Position numbers and translations under genes: made by a program. A stretch of 64,000 nt of DNA from Gemmatimonadaceae bacterium (GTDB lineage: Bacteria; Gemmatimonadota; Gemmatimonadetes; Gemmatimonadales; Gemmatimonadaceae): NCBI GenBank assembly GCA_013697785.1, contig JACCWE010000156.1:1-64000 (forward strand), in the 5' to 3' direction. Below, one piece after another: positions 27,995-36,480 of the stretch (positions are counted from its first letter, which is position 1; each line of letters begins with the position of its first letter). Below the pieces are notes generated by a model. It was not told the origin of the DNA. It searched no databases and saw nothing but the letters and a program-made list of their open reading frames with translations.

Positions 27995-29492
27995 CGAGCC
28001 GCTGCCGCGCGCGCGACGGCGCGGCGTCGCTCCATGCGTCGATCGCGTCGCAGGCGTCGCAGTTGTGGCAGCGCCACTCCGCGTCGACCTCCTCGCCGAA
28101 ATATTCGAGGATGTAGCGCGTGCGGCAGCGCGCGGTCTGCGCATACTCCACCATCCGCTCGAGCGACTGGCGGTCGCGCTCGCGGCGCTCCTCGTACGAA
28201 TGCAGATCGGCGCTCAAGTCCACGGCCGTGAGATGATCTGCGAGACGCTCCCAACTTCCGCCGCGATGCTCGCGCACGAGGCCGTGGCGCTTGAGCAGGA
28301 TGAGCGAGATGCGAGCCTTGCGTGCCGGAACATCCGCTCGATTCGCCAGCTCGACGAGCGACACAGGCGTGAGCATCGGATAGGTCTCGAGCACGAGCGC
28401 GACGCGCGCGGCCTCCTGCACCTCGGGATATTTACCGCCGAGGAAGTACGACTGGATGCGACGGTCCTCGACGCGATAGAGGAGCGTGCACGTCGCGGGC
28501 TCTCCGTCGCGGCCGGCGCGGCCGGCTTCCTGATAGTACGCCTCGATCGAACCGGGAAAATGGTAGTGCACGATGAAGCGCAGATCGTGCTTGTCGATGC
28601 CGAGGCCGAAGGCGTTCGTCGCGATCATCGCTACGATCTCGTCGGCCATGAACGCATCCTGCATCTGCTTCCGATCGGCCGCCGGCATCTTCCCGTGATA
28701 CATGCCGATCGGATGCGTCTCGCCAAACGCTTCGTACAGCCGCTCGGCTTCCTTGATCGTCGCGACGTAGATGATGCAGCTCCCCGGCGTATTCTCGAGG
28801 ATGCGCGCGAGCTCGGCGTCCTTCACCTGCTGATTCACCGTGCGGCAGACTTCGAAACGAAGGTTGGGGCGCGCGAAGCCCGTGATCGTGATGTGCGGAT
28901 CGCGCATGCCGAGCTGTCGCGCGATATCCTTGCGCACGGTGTCTGTGGCAGTCGCCGTGAGGGCGAGGATCGGCGGGCTGCCGAGTCGTTTCGCGATCGA
29001 GCCGAGAACGAGATAGTCGGGGCGGAAGTCGTGTCCCCACTGGCTGACGCAGTGCGCTTCGTCGACGACGAAGAGGCTGACCTTTCGCGTGAGCAACTTC
29101 TCGAAGAACTCGCGGTCCTTGAAACGCTCGGGGGTGAGATAAAGAATCTCGCCCGTGCCGTCCTGCATCTTCTGCTGCGTGTCGCGCGACTCGGAGGTCG
29201 AGAGATGCGAATGCATCGCGAGCGCGTCGACACCATGCGAGGCCAGCTTGTCCTGCTGGTCCTTCATGAGTGCGATGAGCGGGCTGACGATGACCGTCAG
29301 CCCCGGGAGCATCAGGGCGGGAAGCTGGTAGATGAGCGACTTTCCGCTGCCGGTGGGCATGACGACGAGTGCGTCGCGGCCTGCGAGGAGCGCCTCGATC
29401 GACTCCCACTGTCCTTCCTGAAATTGCTCATGCCCGAACCGCTCGACCAACACGCGTCGAGCGGCGTCGCGTGAGCGCTGCGCCGGTACCAT
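27978..29492 (-). CDS. recQ: RecQ-family ATP-dependent DNA helicase
   Basis: VVMPTGSGKSLIYQLPALML, DEAHCVSQWGHDFRPDY, ATNAFGLGIDKHDLRFIVHYHFPGSIEAYYQEAGRAGRDG; RQC Cys ligands CHNCDACD. Confidence 0.96.
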   Translation of the reverse strand: MVPAQRSRDAARRVLVERFGHEQFQEGQWESIEALLAGRDALVVMPTGSGKSLIYQLPALMLPGLTVIVSPLIALMKDQQDKLASHGVDALAMHSHLSTSESRDTQQKMQDGTGEILYLTPERFKDREFFEKLLTRKVSLFVVDEAHCVSQWGHDFRPDYLVLGSIAKRLGSPPILALTATATDTVRKDIARQLGMRDPHITITGFARPNLRFEVCRTVNQQVKDAELARILENTPGSCIIYVATIKEAERLYEAFGETHPIGMYHGKMPAADRKQMQDAFMADEIVAMIATNAFGLGIDKHDLRFIVHYHFPGSIEAYYQEAGRAGRDGEPATCTLLYRVEDRRIQSYFLGGKYPEVQEAARVALVLETYPMLTPVSLVELANRADVPARKARISLILLKRHGLVREHRGGSWERLADHLTAVDLSADLHSYEERRERDRQSLERMVEYAQTARCRTRYILEYFGEEVDAEWRCHNCDACDAIDAWSDAAPSRARQRLATREA

Positions 29493-29525
29493 GCGCGCAG
29501 CTTTCGCATGATTCGTTCCCGCCAG

Positions 29526-30410
29526 TCAGGGCTTCGGCATCTGGATCATGGGCATGGCCCCGCCCGTCACCTGCGGCATCTTGCCGTCCCAGCGCTTGGC
29601 CATCTCGTACGAGACGAGCGTTGCCGTTATGCTCTGCGCGAGGAGGATGTTCGCCTTGGCCTGCGCCTCCGCCTCGGCCAGAATCGCCTTCGCGCGGCCG
29701 GCGCCCTTGATCGAATCTCCCTGCGCCTGGAATTTGTTCTTCTGCAGCTCGTTCTCGGCCGTGAGCGATTGTTGCTGCATGACGTTCTTTTGATTGATGG
29801 CCTCGATGACGGCCGGCGGCGCGCGAAGCTCGTTGATCGTGAACTGCTTCACGATGATGCCGTATTGAATCAGACGCTGCGCGATGAGCGTCTGCACGCG
29901 CACCGTGACCTCGGCCTTCTTCGGGCCGATGATGACGGCGATCGCTTCGTTGCCTACGATCTCCTGCAGCGCCTGGCGGATCGACTGCTTCACGTAGGTG
30001 TGCTCGATCGACTGCACATCCATACGAAAGGTCGTGTAGAGCAGCGGCACCTTCTGCGGGTCGAGCTCGAAGGACATCGATACGTCGAGCGACAGCGGCT
30101 GACCTTCGACGCTGTTGACGTTGATCTCGTCGTTGCGCTCGGAGCCCTCGCCGGCGGACTTGGTGAGGATGAGCGTCTGCATGTACGTCGGATATTCCTG
30201 GATCCCCGTGGTGAGCGGATTTCGCAGGTGGATGCCAGGCCCGTACGGAGTAGCATCGACTCCGCCGCCCGTGCGATGGATGATGATGCCGACATGTCCC
30301 GGATTGACGTACGTCGTGCTGCTGAGCGCGAAGATGACGACGGCCAGAAGCGCGGCGCCGACGCCGACGAGCTTGAGAAACGGAGGGACGTGCGGCCGAT
30401 CTGTGTCCAT
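29526..30410 (-). CDS. SPFH/prohibitin-family protein
   Basis: Single N-terminal TM, YVNPGHVGIIIHRTGG; coiled coil AKAILAEAEAQAKANILLAQS. Confidence 0.88.
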   Translation of the reverse strand: MDTDRPHVPPFLKLVGVGAALLAVVIFALSSTTYVNPGHVGIIIHRTGGGVDATPYGPGIHLRNPLTTGIQEYPTYMQTLILTKSAGEGSERNDEINVNSVEGQPLSLDVSMSFELDPQKVPLLYTTFRMDVQSIEHTYVKQSIRQALQEIVGNEAIAVIIGPKKAEVTVRVQTLIAQRLIQYGIIVKQFTINELRAPPAVIEAINQKNVMQQQSLTAENELQKNKFQAQGDSIKGAGRAKAILAEAEAQAKANILLAQSITATLVSYEMAKRWDGKMPQVTGGAMPMIQMPKP

Positions 30411-30435
30411 GTAATGAGCTCCTTCGGGAGATACG

Positions 30436-30696
30436 CTAGACGATTCCCTTCATGGCGTCGCGAAAGCATTCGGGGCAGATACGCTCGCCGCTCTCGAGTC
30501 TGACGAGCTCGGCTTCTGTATGCGCGCCATGGATCGGGCACACGAGCTCCGCCTCGCGCTCGATGGCCTCGCGATTCTTGTTTTGCTGCGCGCGGAGGCC
30601 GAGCGAGGTGCTGCCGCGGGTGATGTAAAAAACGAGGGCTGCGATCGCGGCGATGGAGCCGACGAACAGGGAGCCCTCGAGGAGTATCGCGATCAT
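30436..30696 (-). CDS. Small membrane protein with C-terminal zinc-ribbon-like CPxC-type motifs
   Basis: One TM helix; CPIHG...CPECF. Confidence 0.6.
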   Translation of the reverse strand: MIAILLEGSLFVGSIAAIAALVFYITRGSTSLGLRAQQNKNREAIEREAELVCPIHGAHTEAELVRLESGERICPECFRDAMKGIV

Positions 30697-30802
30697 TATG
30701 CTCTAGAGTATGGCTGTACGGACGCACTCGCAAGCTCCCGCGCGACTGCGCGAGGCACGACTCTTCCCCTGGGAACGGCGACTCTTCTCTCTCGACAGGA
30801 TC

Positions 30803-31669
30803 ATGGTGACCACGCAAAATCGCTCTCCCCGCCGCGGCGCGGCGGCCGGCGCCGCCTCGAATGCGCCTGTCGGGCCGGAGGTCGGGACGCGGCTGTCGGC
30901 GCAGGAGATCCACGACAACGTCCTGCAGGCGGCGGAGGAGGAGATGAGTCGCCCGGCGTGGGATCTCCTGTGGTCGGCGGTGACCGCGGGGCTGACGATC
31001 GGCTGGAGCTTCGTGGGCGGCGCCTATGCCGCGACTCTGGTGGCACCGGAGTACCGGCACGCGATAGCGGCTGCGGTCTACCCTCTGGGGTTCATTCTCG
31101 TGATCATCGGCCGCAGCCAGCTGTTCACCGAGAACACGCTCGAGCCGGTCATCCCTGTTCTTGCGAAGCCTTCGCGCGTAACTGTGGGGAAGATGCTCCG
31201 CCTATGGGCGATCGTGCTCGGGGGGAACCTGACCGGTGCGGTGGCATTCGGAGCGCTCTTCGCCCGAACGTCGGTGGTGAGCCAAGCCGTCCGGGAGAGC
31301 ATGCTCAATCTGGGCGGTGTGTTATTGAATGGTGGGTTCGGCGAGCAGTTCTACCACGCGATCTTCGCGGGGTGGCTGATCGCTTTGACGGCGTGGCTAG
31401 TCGCGGCGACGACACAGACCGGCGCGCAGATTTTCCTCATCTGGCTGACGACGGCGCCGATAGCCGCGCTCGACTTCCGGCATTCCATTGCCGGGAGCGT
31501 CGAGGTGTTGTTCGTCGCGGCGAGCGGCCATGCGACGTGGGCGGCGGCGGGGATGTTCATCCTGCCCGCGGTGCTGGGGAATATCGTCGGCGGGGTCACC
31601 TTCGTGGCGATGCTGAACCACGGTCAGGTGTCGACGAGCGTGGTTGCCCGGGCGAGGCGGAAGCGTTAG
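30803..31669 (+). CDS. Formate/nitrite transporter (FNT) family protein
   Basis: Start MVTTQNRSPRR with upstream AGGA. GRSQLFTENTLEPVIPVL, LGGNLTGAVAFGALFA, FYHAIFAGWLIALTAWLVAAT. Confidence 0.88.
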   Translation: MVTTQNRSPRRGAAAGAASNAPVGPEVGTRLSAQEIHDNVLQAAEEEMSRPAWDLLWSAVTAGLTIGWSFVGGAYAATLVAPEYRHAIAAAVYPLGFILVIIGRSQLFTENTLEPVIPVLAKPSRVTVGKMLRLWAIVLGGNLTGAVAFGALFARTSVVSQAVRESMLNLGGVLLNGGFGEQFYHAIFAGWLIALTAWLVAATTQTGAQIFLIWLTTAPIAALDFRHSIAGSVEVLFVAASGHATWAAAGMFILPAVLGNIVGGVTFVAMLNHGQVSTSVVARARRKR

Positions 31670-31749
31670 CCTTTTCTCAGCTCGAACGTACCGTTCTACC
31701 ACCTGATCCAAAGCGTTGCTACGGATCAGTGCGGCTCGTCATTTCTCGT

Positions 31750-32376
31750 ATGAATTTAAGCGTGCTCTTCCATTACCGTCGCAACGTTTCGATGTCTCGC
31801 ACGCTCGGGCTTTTGGCCGTGAGCGGGGCGTTGTTCGTCGTTCCGGTGGCTGCACGGGCCCAGGAAGGGGTTCGCGAGGCGCCAGCCTATGACGCAACGG
31901 CGCTCGACGCGCCCAAGCCGTTCGCTGCCTTCAGCGCGAGCGCAATGACGCTTCGCGACAGCTTGGTCGCGCTCGCCCGAGCGCAGGTGGGTACCAGGTA
32001 TGTGCACGGCGGCGAGACACCGAAGCGCGGCTTCGACTGCAGCGGCCTCGTTCGCTATATCGTTGCGGCGCTTCACATTGCCGTGCCACGCACGGCGGCC
32101 CGCCAAGCCTTTGCCGGCGTGGGGATTCCCGCGGATACGGCTCAGCTCCTTCCCGGCGACCTGATCACCTTCGGCCGCGGAACGAAGGGCGCGGTCTCGC
32201 ACATCGGGATCTACGTCGGCAATGGACGGATCGTCCACGCGAGCACGAAGGCGCACGAGGTCATCGAGACGGACCTGATGAATCCGAAGGTCGCCGGCGT
32301 GAAGCGGTGGCGCGGTGCACGGCGAGTGCTCACCGACGACGGCATGGTGGCGGCGGCGACGGATAGCGTTTCGTAG
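31750..32376 (+). CDS. NlpC/P60 (C40) cell-wall peptidase, secreted
   Basis: FDCSGLVRYI catalytic Cys, SHIGIYVGNGRIVHAST catalytic His. Confidence 0.92.
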   Translation: MNLSVLFHYRRNVSMSRTLGLLAVSGALFVVPVAARAQEGVREAPAYDATALDAPKPFAAFSASAMTLRDSLVALARAQVGTRYVHGGETPKRGFDCSGLVRYIVAALHIAVPRTAARQAFAGVGIPADTAQLLPGDLITFGRGTKGAVSHIGIYVGNGRIVHASTKAHEVIETDLMNPKVAGVKRWRGARRVLTDDGMVAAATDSVS

Positions 32377-32405
32377 TCGCGGGGCAAACTTCGGAACGGT
32401 CATGG

Positions 32406-32432
32406 GGATTCTCGGTGGAGAATCCTTTTTTT
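32406..32432 (+). terminator. Intrinsic (rho-independent) terminator
   Basis: GGATTCTC-GGTG-GAGAATCC, perfect 8-bp stem and 4-nt loop, then TTTTTTT; 30 nt after the NlpC/P60 stop. Confidence 0.88.
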
Positions 32433-32531
32433 GTTTTCGCGCGATTTGGCCGCTTTGTCCCCATCAGCTTCACCCCGCGATTGATCGATGTTGCTGAGTG
32501 CGACACGCCATAATATTATTGGAACAAGGTG

Positions 32532-32549
32532 CTAGCCAGACTAGCCAGA
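32532..32549. repeat. Tandem 9-bp direct repeat CTAGCCAGA x2 upstream of the antitoxin gene
   Basis: CTAGCCAGACTAGCCAGA read directly, 20 bp before the antitoxin ATG. Confidence 0.75.
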
Positions 32550-32568
32550 CGCCGACTGGGAGTGTTGA

Positions 32569-32835
32569 ATGAGCTCGTGGAGCCTCGAACGTGCCAAGAA
32601 TCAGCTTTCCGAGGTCGTGCGCCGAGCGCTGGAGCATGAACCGCAGTTTGTCACGCGCGGTGGGCGGGATGCCGTGGTGGTGCTAGCCACCGCGGACTAC
32701 GAGCGCTTGGTCGCACCAGTGAACATCGTCGATTTTCTCCGGAATTCACCGCTCGCTCGCGCGGTAGCGAATGGGGATATACCCGAGGACGCGTTCGACC
32801 GGCGTCCGGAGACAATGCGACAGATCGACATGTAG
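32569..32835 (+). CDS. Phd/YefM-family antitoxin
   Basis: MSSWSLERAKNQLSEVVRRALEHEPQFVTRGGRDAVVVLATADYERL. Confidence 0.9.
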   Translation: MSSWSLERAKNQLSEVVRRALEHEPQFVTRGGRDAVVVLATADYERLVAPVNIVDFLRNSPLARAVANGDIPEDAFDRRPETMRQIDM

Positions 32836-32846
32836 TCGACGATCAC

Positions 32847-33281
32847 GTGCAGTTCCTACTCGACACGAACGTCGTCTCGGAGCAGATCAAGAAAACGCCC
32901 GACGCTGTGGTGGAGCAGTGGCTTCGCGCGCAGTCCACGTTGGATCTGTGGATCAGCGTACTCACCATGGGAGAAATCACAGCAGGCGTCGAGCTCGCAC
33001 CGGCTCCGCGACAGGACGAGCTGCGCCGGTGGATGACACAGGAGCTTCGTCGAGCCTTCGTCGGCCGTGTCTTGCCAGTCGACGATGCGATCGCGAGAGC
33101 ATGGGGACAGCTGTCTGCGGAGGCTCGGCGTCGGGGAAGGCCGCTGTCGCCCATCGATGGACTGCTGCTAGGCACAGCGAAAGTGCACGATCTTGTCTTC
33201 GTGACGAGGAACGAGCGCGACTGCGTGGATCGCGGAGTCGACATTCTGAACCCGTGGAGCCGACCTACTACGCGACCTTGA
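32847..33281 (+). CDS. vapC: PIN-domain toxin, VapC/FitB-like
   Basis: MQFLLDTNVVSEQIKK, LTMGEITAGVE, LSPIDGLLLGTAKVHDLVFVTRNERD: conserved acidic PIN residues. Confidence 0.92.
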   Translation: MQFLLDTNVVSEQIKKTPDAVVEQWLRAQSTLDLWISVLTMGEITAGVELAPAPRQDELRRWMTQELRRAFVGRVLPVDDAIARAWGQLSAEARRRGRPLSPIDGLLLGTAKVHDLVFVTRNERDCVDRGVDILNPWSRPTTRP

Positions 33282-33605
33282 GCGCGGCCTGATAGCGACC
33301 ATCGGCATCCCGAATTACTTCGCCCATCAACGCAAGCGTGTCGAGATGTCGAGGACGGGATCGCAGCGGGCGAGGGCGGCGTGAGCGCGGCGACGGGGCG
33401 AGGGTCGAGCGATGCGGCCGCGGCGGCATCTCCGAAGCGCGGAATCTGATATTCGGGGCGTAAGCGAAGAGCATATATACTGTTCCCAGCCGCCACTACC
33501 GGCCGCCCTCCTCGCTCCCGTGAAACCCGGTTGCCCGAAGAGCCTCGCGAGGTTATCATCCGAAGCTGTACGCGTTTGCCCTTTTCACTACTCAGTCGCT
33601 CCTCA

Positions 33606-34226
33606 ATGCCGATTCGTGGTCCCCGTCTCAGGGTCATTCGACGCCTGGGCGTTCAGCTCCCCGGTCTTACCCGCAAGGATGGCGAGCGCCGTCCGTATCC
33701 GCCCGGCCAGCACGGCCCCACGGGTTCCAAGCGCCGGAAGACCAGCATGTTCCGCCGCCTCCTCGAGGAGAAGCAGAAGGTTCGCTTCAACTACGGAGTC
33801 ACCGAGACGCAGCTGCGCCGCTACTTCGCGGAAGCACAGCGTCTTCCTGGCAAGACGGGCGACAACCTCCTCGCGCTCCTCGAGCGCCGGCTGGACAACG
33901 TCGTCTTCCGCCTCGGCTTTGCGCCAACGATTCCAGCCGCGCGTCAGCTGGTGTCGCACGGGCACATTCGCGTGAACGGCAAGAAGGTCGATCGTGCGAG
34001 CTTCCTGGCCGAGGTGGGTGAGACGGTGTCGCTTCCAGAGGGGAAGATTCGCGAGCGTGTCGGCGTGCTCGAGTCGGTGACGCGTGGTCCGCAGGTTCGG
34101 ATCCCGGGTTATCTCGCGCTCGATCCGGACGACAAGTTCACGGGTCGCGTGATCGGCTCGCCGGCGCGCGCGGACATTCCGTTCATCGTCAACGAGGCAG
34201 CGATCGTCGAGTTCTACGCGCGATAG
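33606..34226 (+). CDS. rpsD: 30S ribosomal protein S4
   Basis: MPIRGPRLRVIRRLG...GLTRKDGERRPYPPGQHG; LRRYFAEAQRLPGKTGDNLLALLERRLDNVVFRLGFAPTIPAARQLVSHGHIRVNGKKVD. Cys-free N-terminus. Confidence 0.96.
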   Translation: MPIRGPRLRVIRRLGVQLPGLTRKDGERRPYPPGQHGPTGSKRRKTSMFRRLLEEKQKVRFNYGVTETQLRRYFAEAQRLPGKTGDNLLALLERRLDNVVFRLGFAPTIPAARQLVSHGHIRVNGKKVDRASFLAEVGETVSLPEGKIRERVGVLESVTRGPQVRIPGYLALDPDDKFTGRVIGSPARADIPFIVNEAAIVEFYAR

Positions 34227-34292
34227 TTTCGCGCGATGAGCGAACGCAAAGAGGCCGGGCCGTCTCTTTTGCATCGTGGGATTGCCCTCTTC

Positions 34293-35315
34293 CTACTGCA
34301 CGCAGGAACCGGCGGGAAGCGCCGTGTAATGCAATCCGCGCATCGATGCATCGACGCGCAGGAGGAGCGTCGCGGGTGCGGCAGCGTCGTGTGTCCTGAT
34401 GTTTGGTCCGATCGCCGTCGCGAGCTCGCGTTGCGTCGCGTCATCGAAATTCGTGGGTCCGGCCTTGACGCCGCTGAACGCCCCAGTCGCACCGTACTGC
34501 ACCGTCATCAGCTCGTAGCCGTTCGGAATCTCCGGCTTCCCGACGAGCTGCGTTGCGACGACCGCGCTGTCGATCACAGTCGTAACGACTGGCGATCCGG
34601 CGGGCTGTTCGGCGATGGCGCAACTCTGCGTAGACACGGGGGTCGCCGCGACGGCACCGCCAATCGGGTGCATGTCGGACGCGTTCGAGACCGTGGCGCC
34701 CGATGAGGCGGTAGTCGCGGTTGAAGCAGCCGCCGGCGCGGTCGCAGCGGAGGCTGTCGTGGCTGCGGCTTGCCCGTCGAACGACACCGCAAAAAAGAGC
34801 GGCTTGAAGTACTTCAGGTCCGACGCGGAGTTCGAGATCAACGCCACGTACACCTCGCGCTGCGAGCCGTTTGGGTAGTAGCGCGCGACCGCCGCGAAGT
34901 GCCCGCCGGCGTTGCCCGACGCGGAGTAATTCGCATCCTCAATGACATAGTTGTAGATGATGATCGAGACGCGGCGACCGGAAATCGTCGTCTCGCACTC
35001 CCCCTTCTCCGACACGTTGTCGTAGTGCATCAGCGACTGGAGACCGGGGCCGAAACCGACCACGATCAGCCGATGCTCGCCGTTGGAATAGTAGTGCGCA
35101 CCCGATTCCTCGATCCCGCCGCCGATGCCGCTGGCACCGAAGCCAGGCGGCACCAACAGGATCATCCCGCCGTTCTCGGAGCGCGATTTCCACTTTTCGG
35201 TTTTCATCTGCGGGGCGGTGCACATGTCGCTCGACTTCTGCGCCATAGCATTACCGGTAAAGCCGAGCACGCAGGCGATAGCTACAATGGGCCGGGCAAT
35301 GGCGAAACGATGCAT
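34293..35315 (-). CDS. Secreted hypothetical protein
   Basis: Signal peptide MHRFAIARPIVAIACVLGFTGNAMAQ; no confident family. Confidence 0.65.
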   Translation of the reverse strand: MHRFAIARPIVAIACVLGFTGNAMAQKSSDMCTAPQMKTEKWKSRSENGGMILLVPPGFGASGIGGGIEESGAHYYSNGEHRLIVVGFGPGLQSLMHYDNVSEKGECETTISGRRVSIIIYNYVIEDANYSASGNAGGHFAAVARYYPNGSQREVYVALISNSASDLKYFKPLFFAVSFDGQAAATTASAATAPAAASTATTASSGATVSNASDMHPIGGAVAATPVSTQSCAIAEQPAGSPVVTTVIDSAVVATQLVGKPEIPNGYELMTVQYGATGAFSGVKAGPTNFDDATQRELATAIGPNIRTHDAAAPATLLLRVDASMRGLHYTALPAGSCVQ

Positions 35316-35467
35316 CTACACCTCTCGTGGGGGATGAGGCCGCTACACGCGCCTATGCTAGATGCGAGAAGGCCAAACGCAAGGTTCTTCTTTGTACCAT
35401 GGCGTGACTGGCTCTTCCCCCTCCCGATTGCGTACCTTCCCACCCGTCCTTCCCCACCGGAGCTCCA

Positions 35468-36034
35468 ATGCGCGTGCACCGCTCGCCCCTCCTGTCTTCC
35501 GCCATCGCCGTCGCCGCGCTCTTCTCCGCGGGGTGCTCGAAGGGCGAGCCAGCCGTACCCGCCGACACTGACTCGTCGCGACCCGCCGTCGCACCCGCCC
35601 CAGCGCCCGCGCCGCGCGCGCAGATGGGGATGATGATGGGAGACAGCGCCATGATCATGCTCGCCGGATTCTGCGGCGCGGAGGCGGGCGACTCGGCGCA
35701 GGGCGCGCACGTGGATCTGATCGTGAATGGCGACGCCGCGCTGCACGCGTCGCAGGTCATGATCAACGTGACCCCGGGGCCGGCGGGTGATCTCAAGGCG
35801 GAGCTCGTCGCGGGGAAGGATGCGCACACGATGTGCGGCGGCCACGCGCGACGGATCTACATCGGGGGCACCACGATGTTCATCGGAAATCCTACGCTCA
35901 CACTCTCGAGCGCGGGGCCGGTCACCATCGCGGCGCGCAGCACCGTCGGCGCAATGCTCGGCGCGCCGATCGATGTGAAGCCGGGCCAGAAAGGAGCGGT
36001 CCTCAAGTGGGACGCCGCTCCGGCGAGCAGGTAG
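35468..36034 (+). CDS. Hypothetical lipoprotein
   Basis: LFSAGCSKG lipobox; Pro/Ala linker; no recognised domain. Confidence 0.65.
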   Translation: MRVHRSPLLSSAIAVAALFSAGCSKGEPAVPADTDSSRPAVAPAPAPAPRAQMGMMMGDSAMIMLAGFCGAEAGDSAQGAHVDLIVNGDAALHASQVMINVTPGPAGDLKAELVAGKDAHTMCGGHARRIYIGGTTMFIGNPTLTLSSAGPVTIAARSTVGAMLGAPIDVKPGQKGAVLKWDAAPASR

Positions 36035-36040
36035 TAGAGG

Positions 36041-36409
36041 CTACTTGCGACCGTTCAGGTCGGCGCGCGCCCACGGAATGATCTCCATACGCTCCAGCGC
36101 GATCGGCTTGTTCGTATTCTCATCGATCCCGAACTTCTCAGGCGTGTGATACAGGCGTTCGAGCGCCGCCTCGATCTCGACGAGCTCCGCAGACTCACGC
36201 GTCGCATTCGACGCATCGATCTCCTGATTGATCGTGTCGGTGCCGAGGTCCGCGGGGTGGAAGGGCACCTTGCTCAGGTCGCCCGATTGCTCCTGCTCGT
36301 CATCGGCCGCCTCGGCGCCCGTGTAGCGCAGCAGCTCCTGTTGCAATGCTGCGCGTTCTTCCAGGAGTCGCTCTTCGAAATGCTTGAGCTGCGCGGCCGA
36401 GAGTGCCAT
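36041..36409 (-). CDS. TraR/DksA-family-like protein lacking the zinc-finger cysteines
   Basis: Start MALSAAQLKHFEERLLEERAALQQELLRY; IEAALERLYHTPEKFGIDENTNKPIALERMEIIPWA. No Cys. Confidence 0.75.
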   Translation of the reverse strand: MALSAAQLKHFEERLLEERAALQQELLRYTGAEAADDEQEQSGDLSKVPFHPADLGTDTINQEIDASNATRESAELVEIEAALERLYHTPEKFGIDENTNKPIALERMEIIPWARADLNGRK

Positions 36410-36480
36410 TGGTTCGTATCCGTTGGAGAGTGTTGGTGAGCGTACGTTCGTGAATGTAAGGCAAGGCGCGTTCCTGCCGA

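Noticed and set aside
26456-28144. 562-aa MscS ORF form, which would overlap the DCC gene and the end of recQ
   Set aside because: The N-terminal extension is antisense to the DUF393 gene; channel TM region begins near 27500.
28065-29474. 469-aa + strand ORF antisense to recQ
   Set aside because: Shadow ORF; RecQ motifs on the minus strand are unambiguous.
33268-33474. Minus-strand 68-aa ORF ending HLDTLALMGEVIRDADGRYQAALKVA
   Set aside because: The tail looks faintly like a C-terminal fragment of a larger protein (possible gene remnant near the TA module), but too short to support.
32843-33637. 264-aa minus-strand ORF over vapC
   Set aside because: Antisense shadow of the PIN toxin gene.
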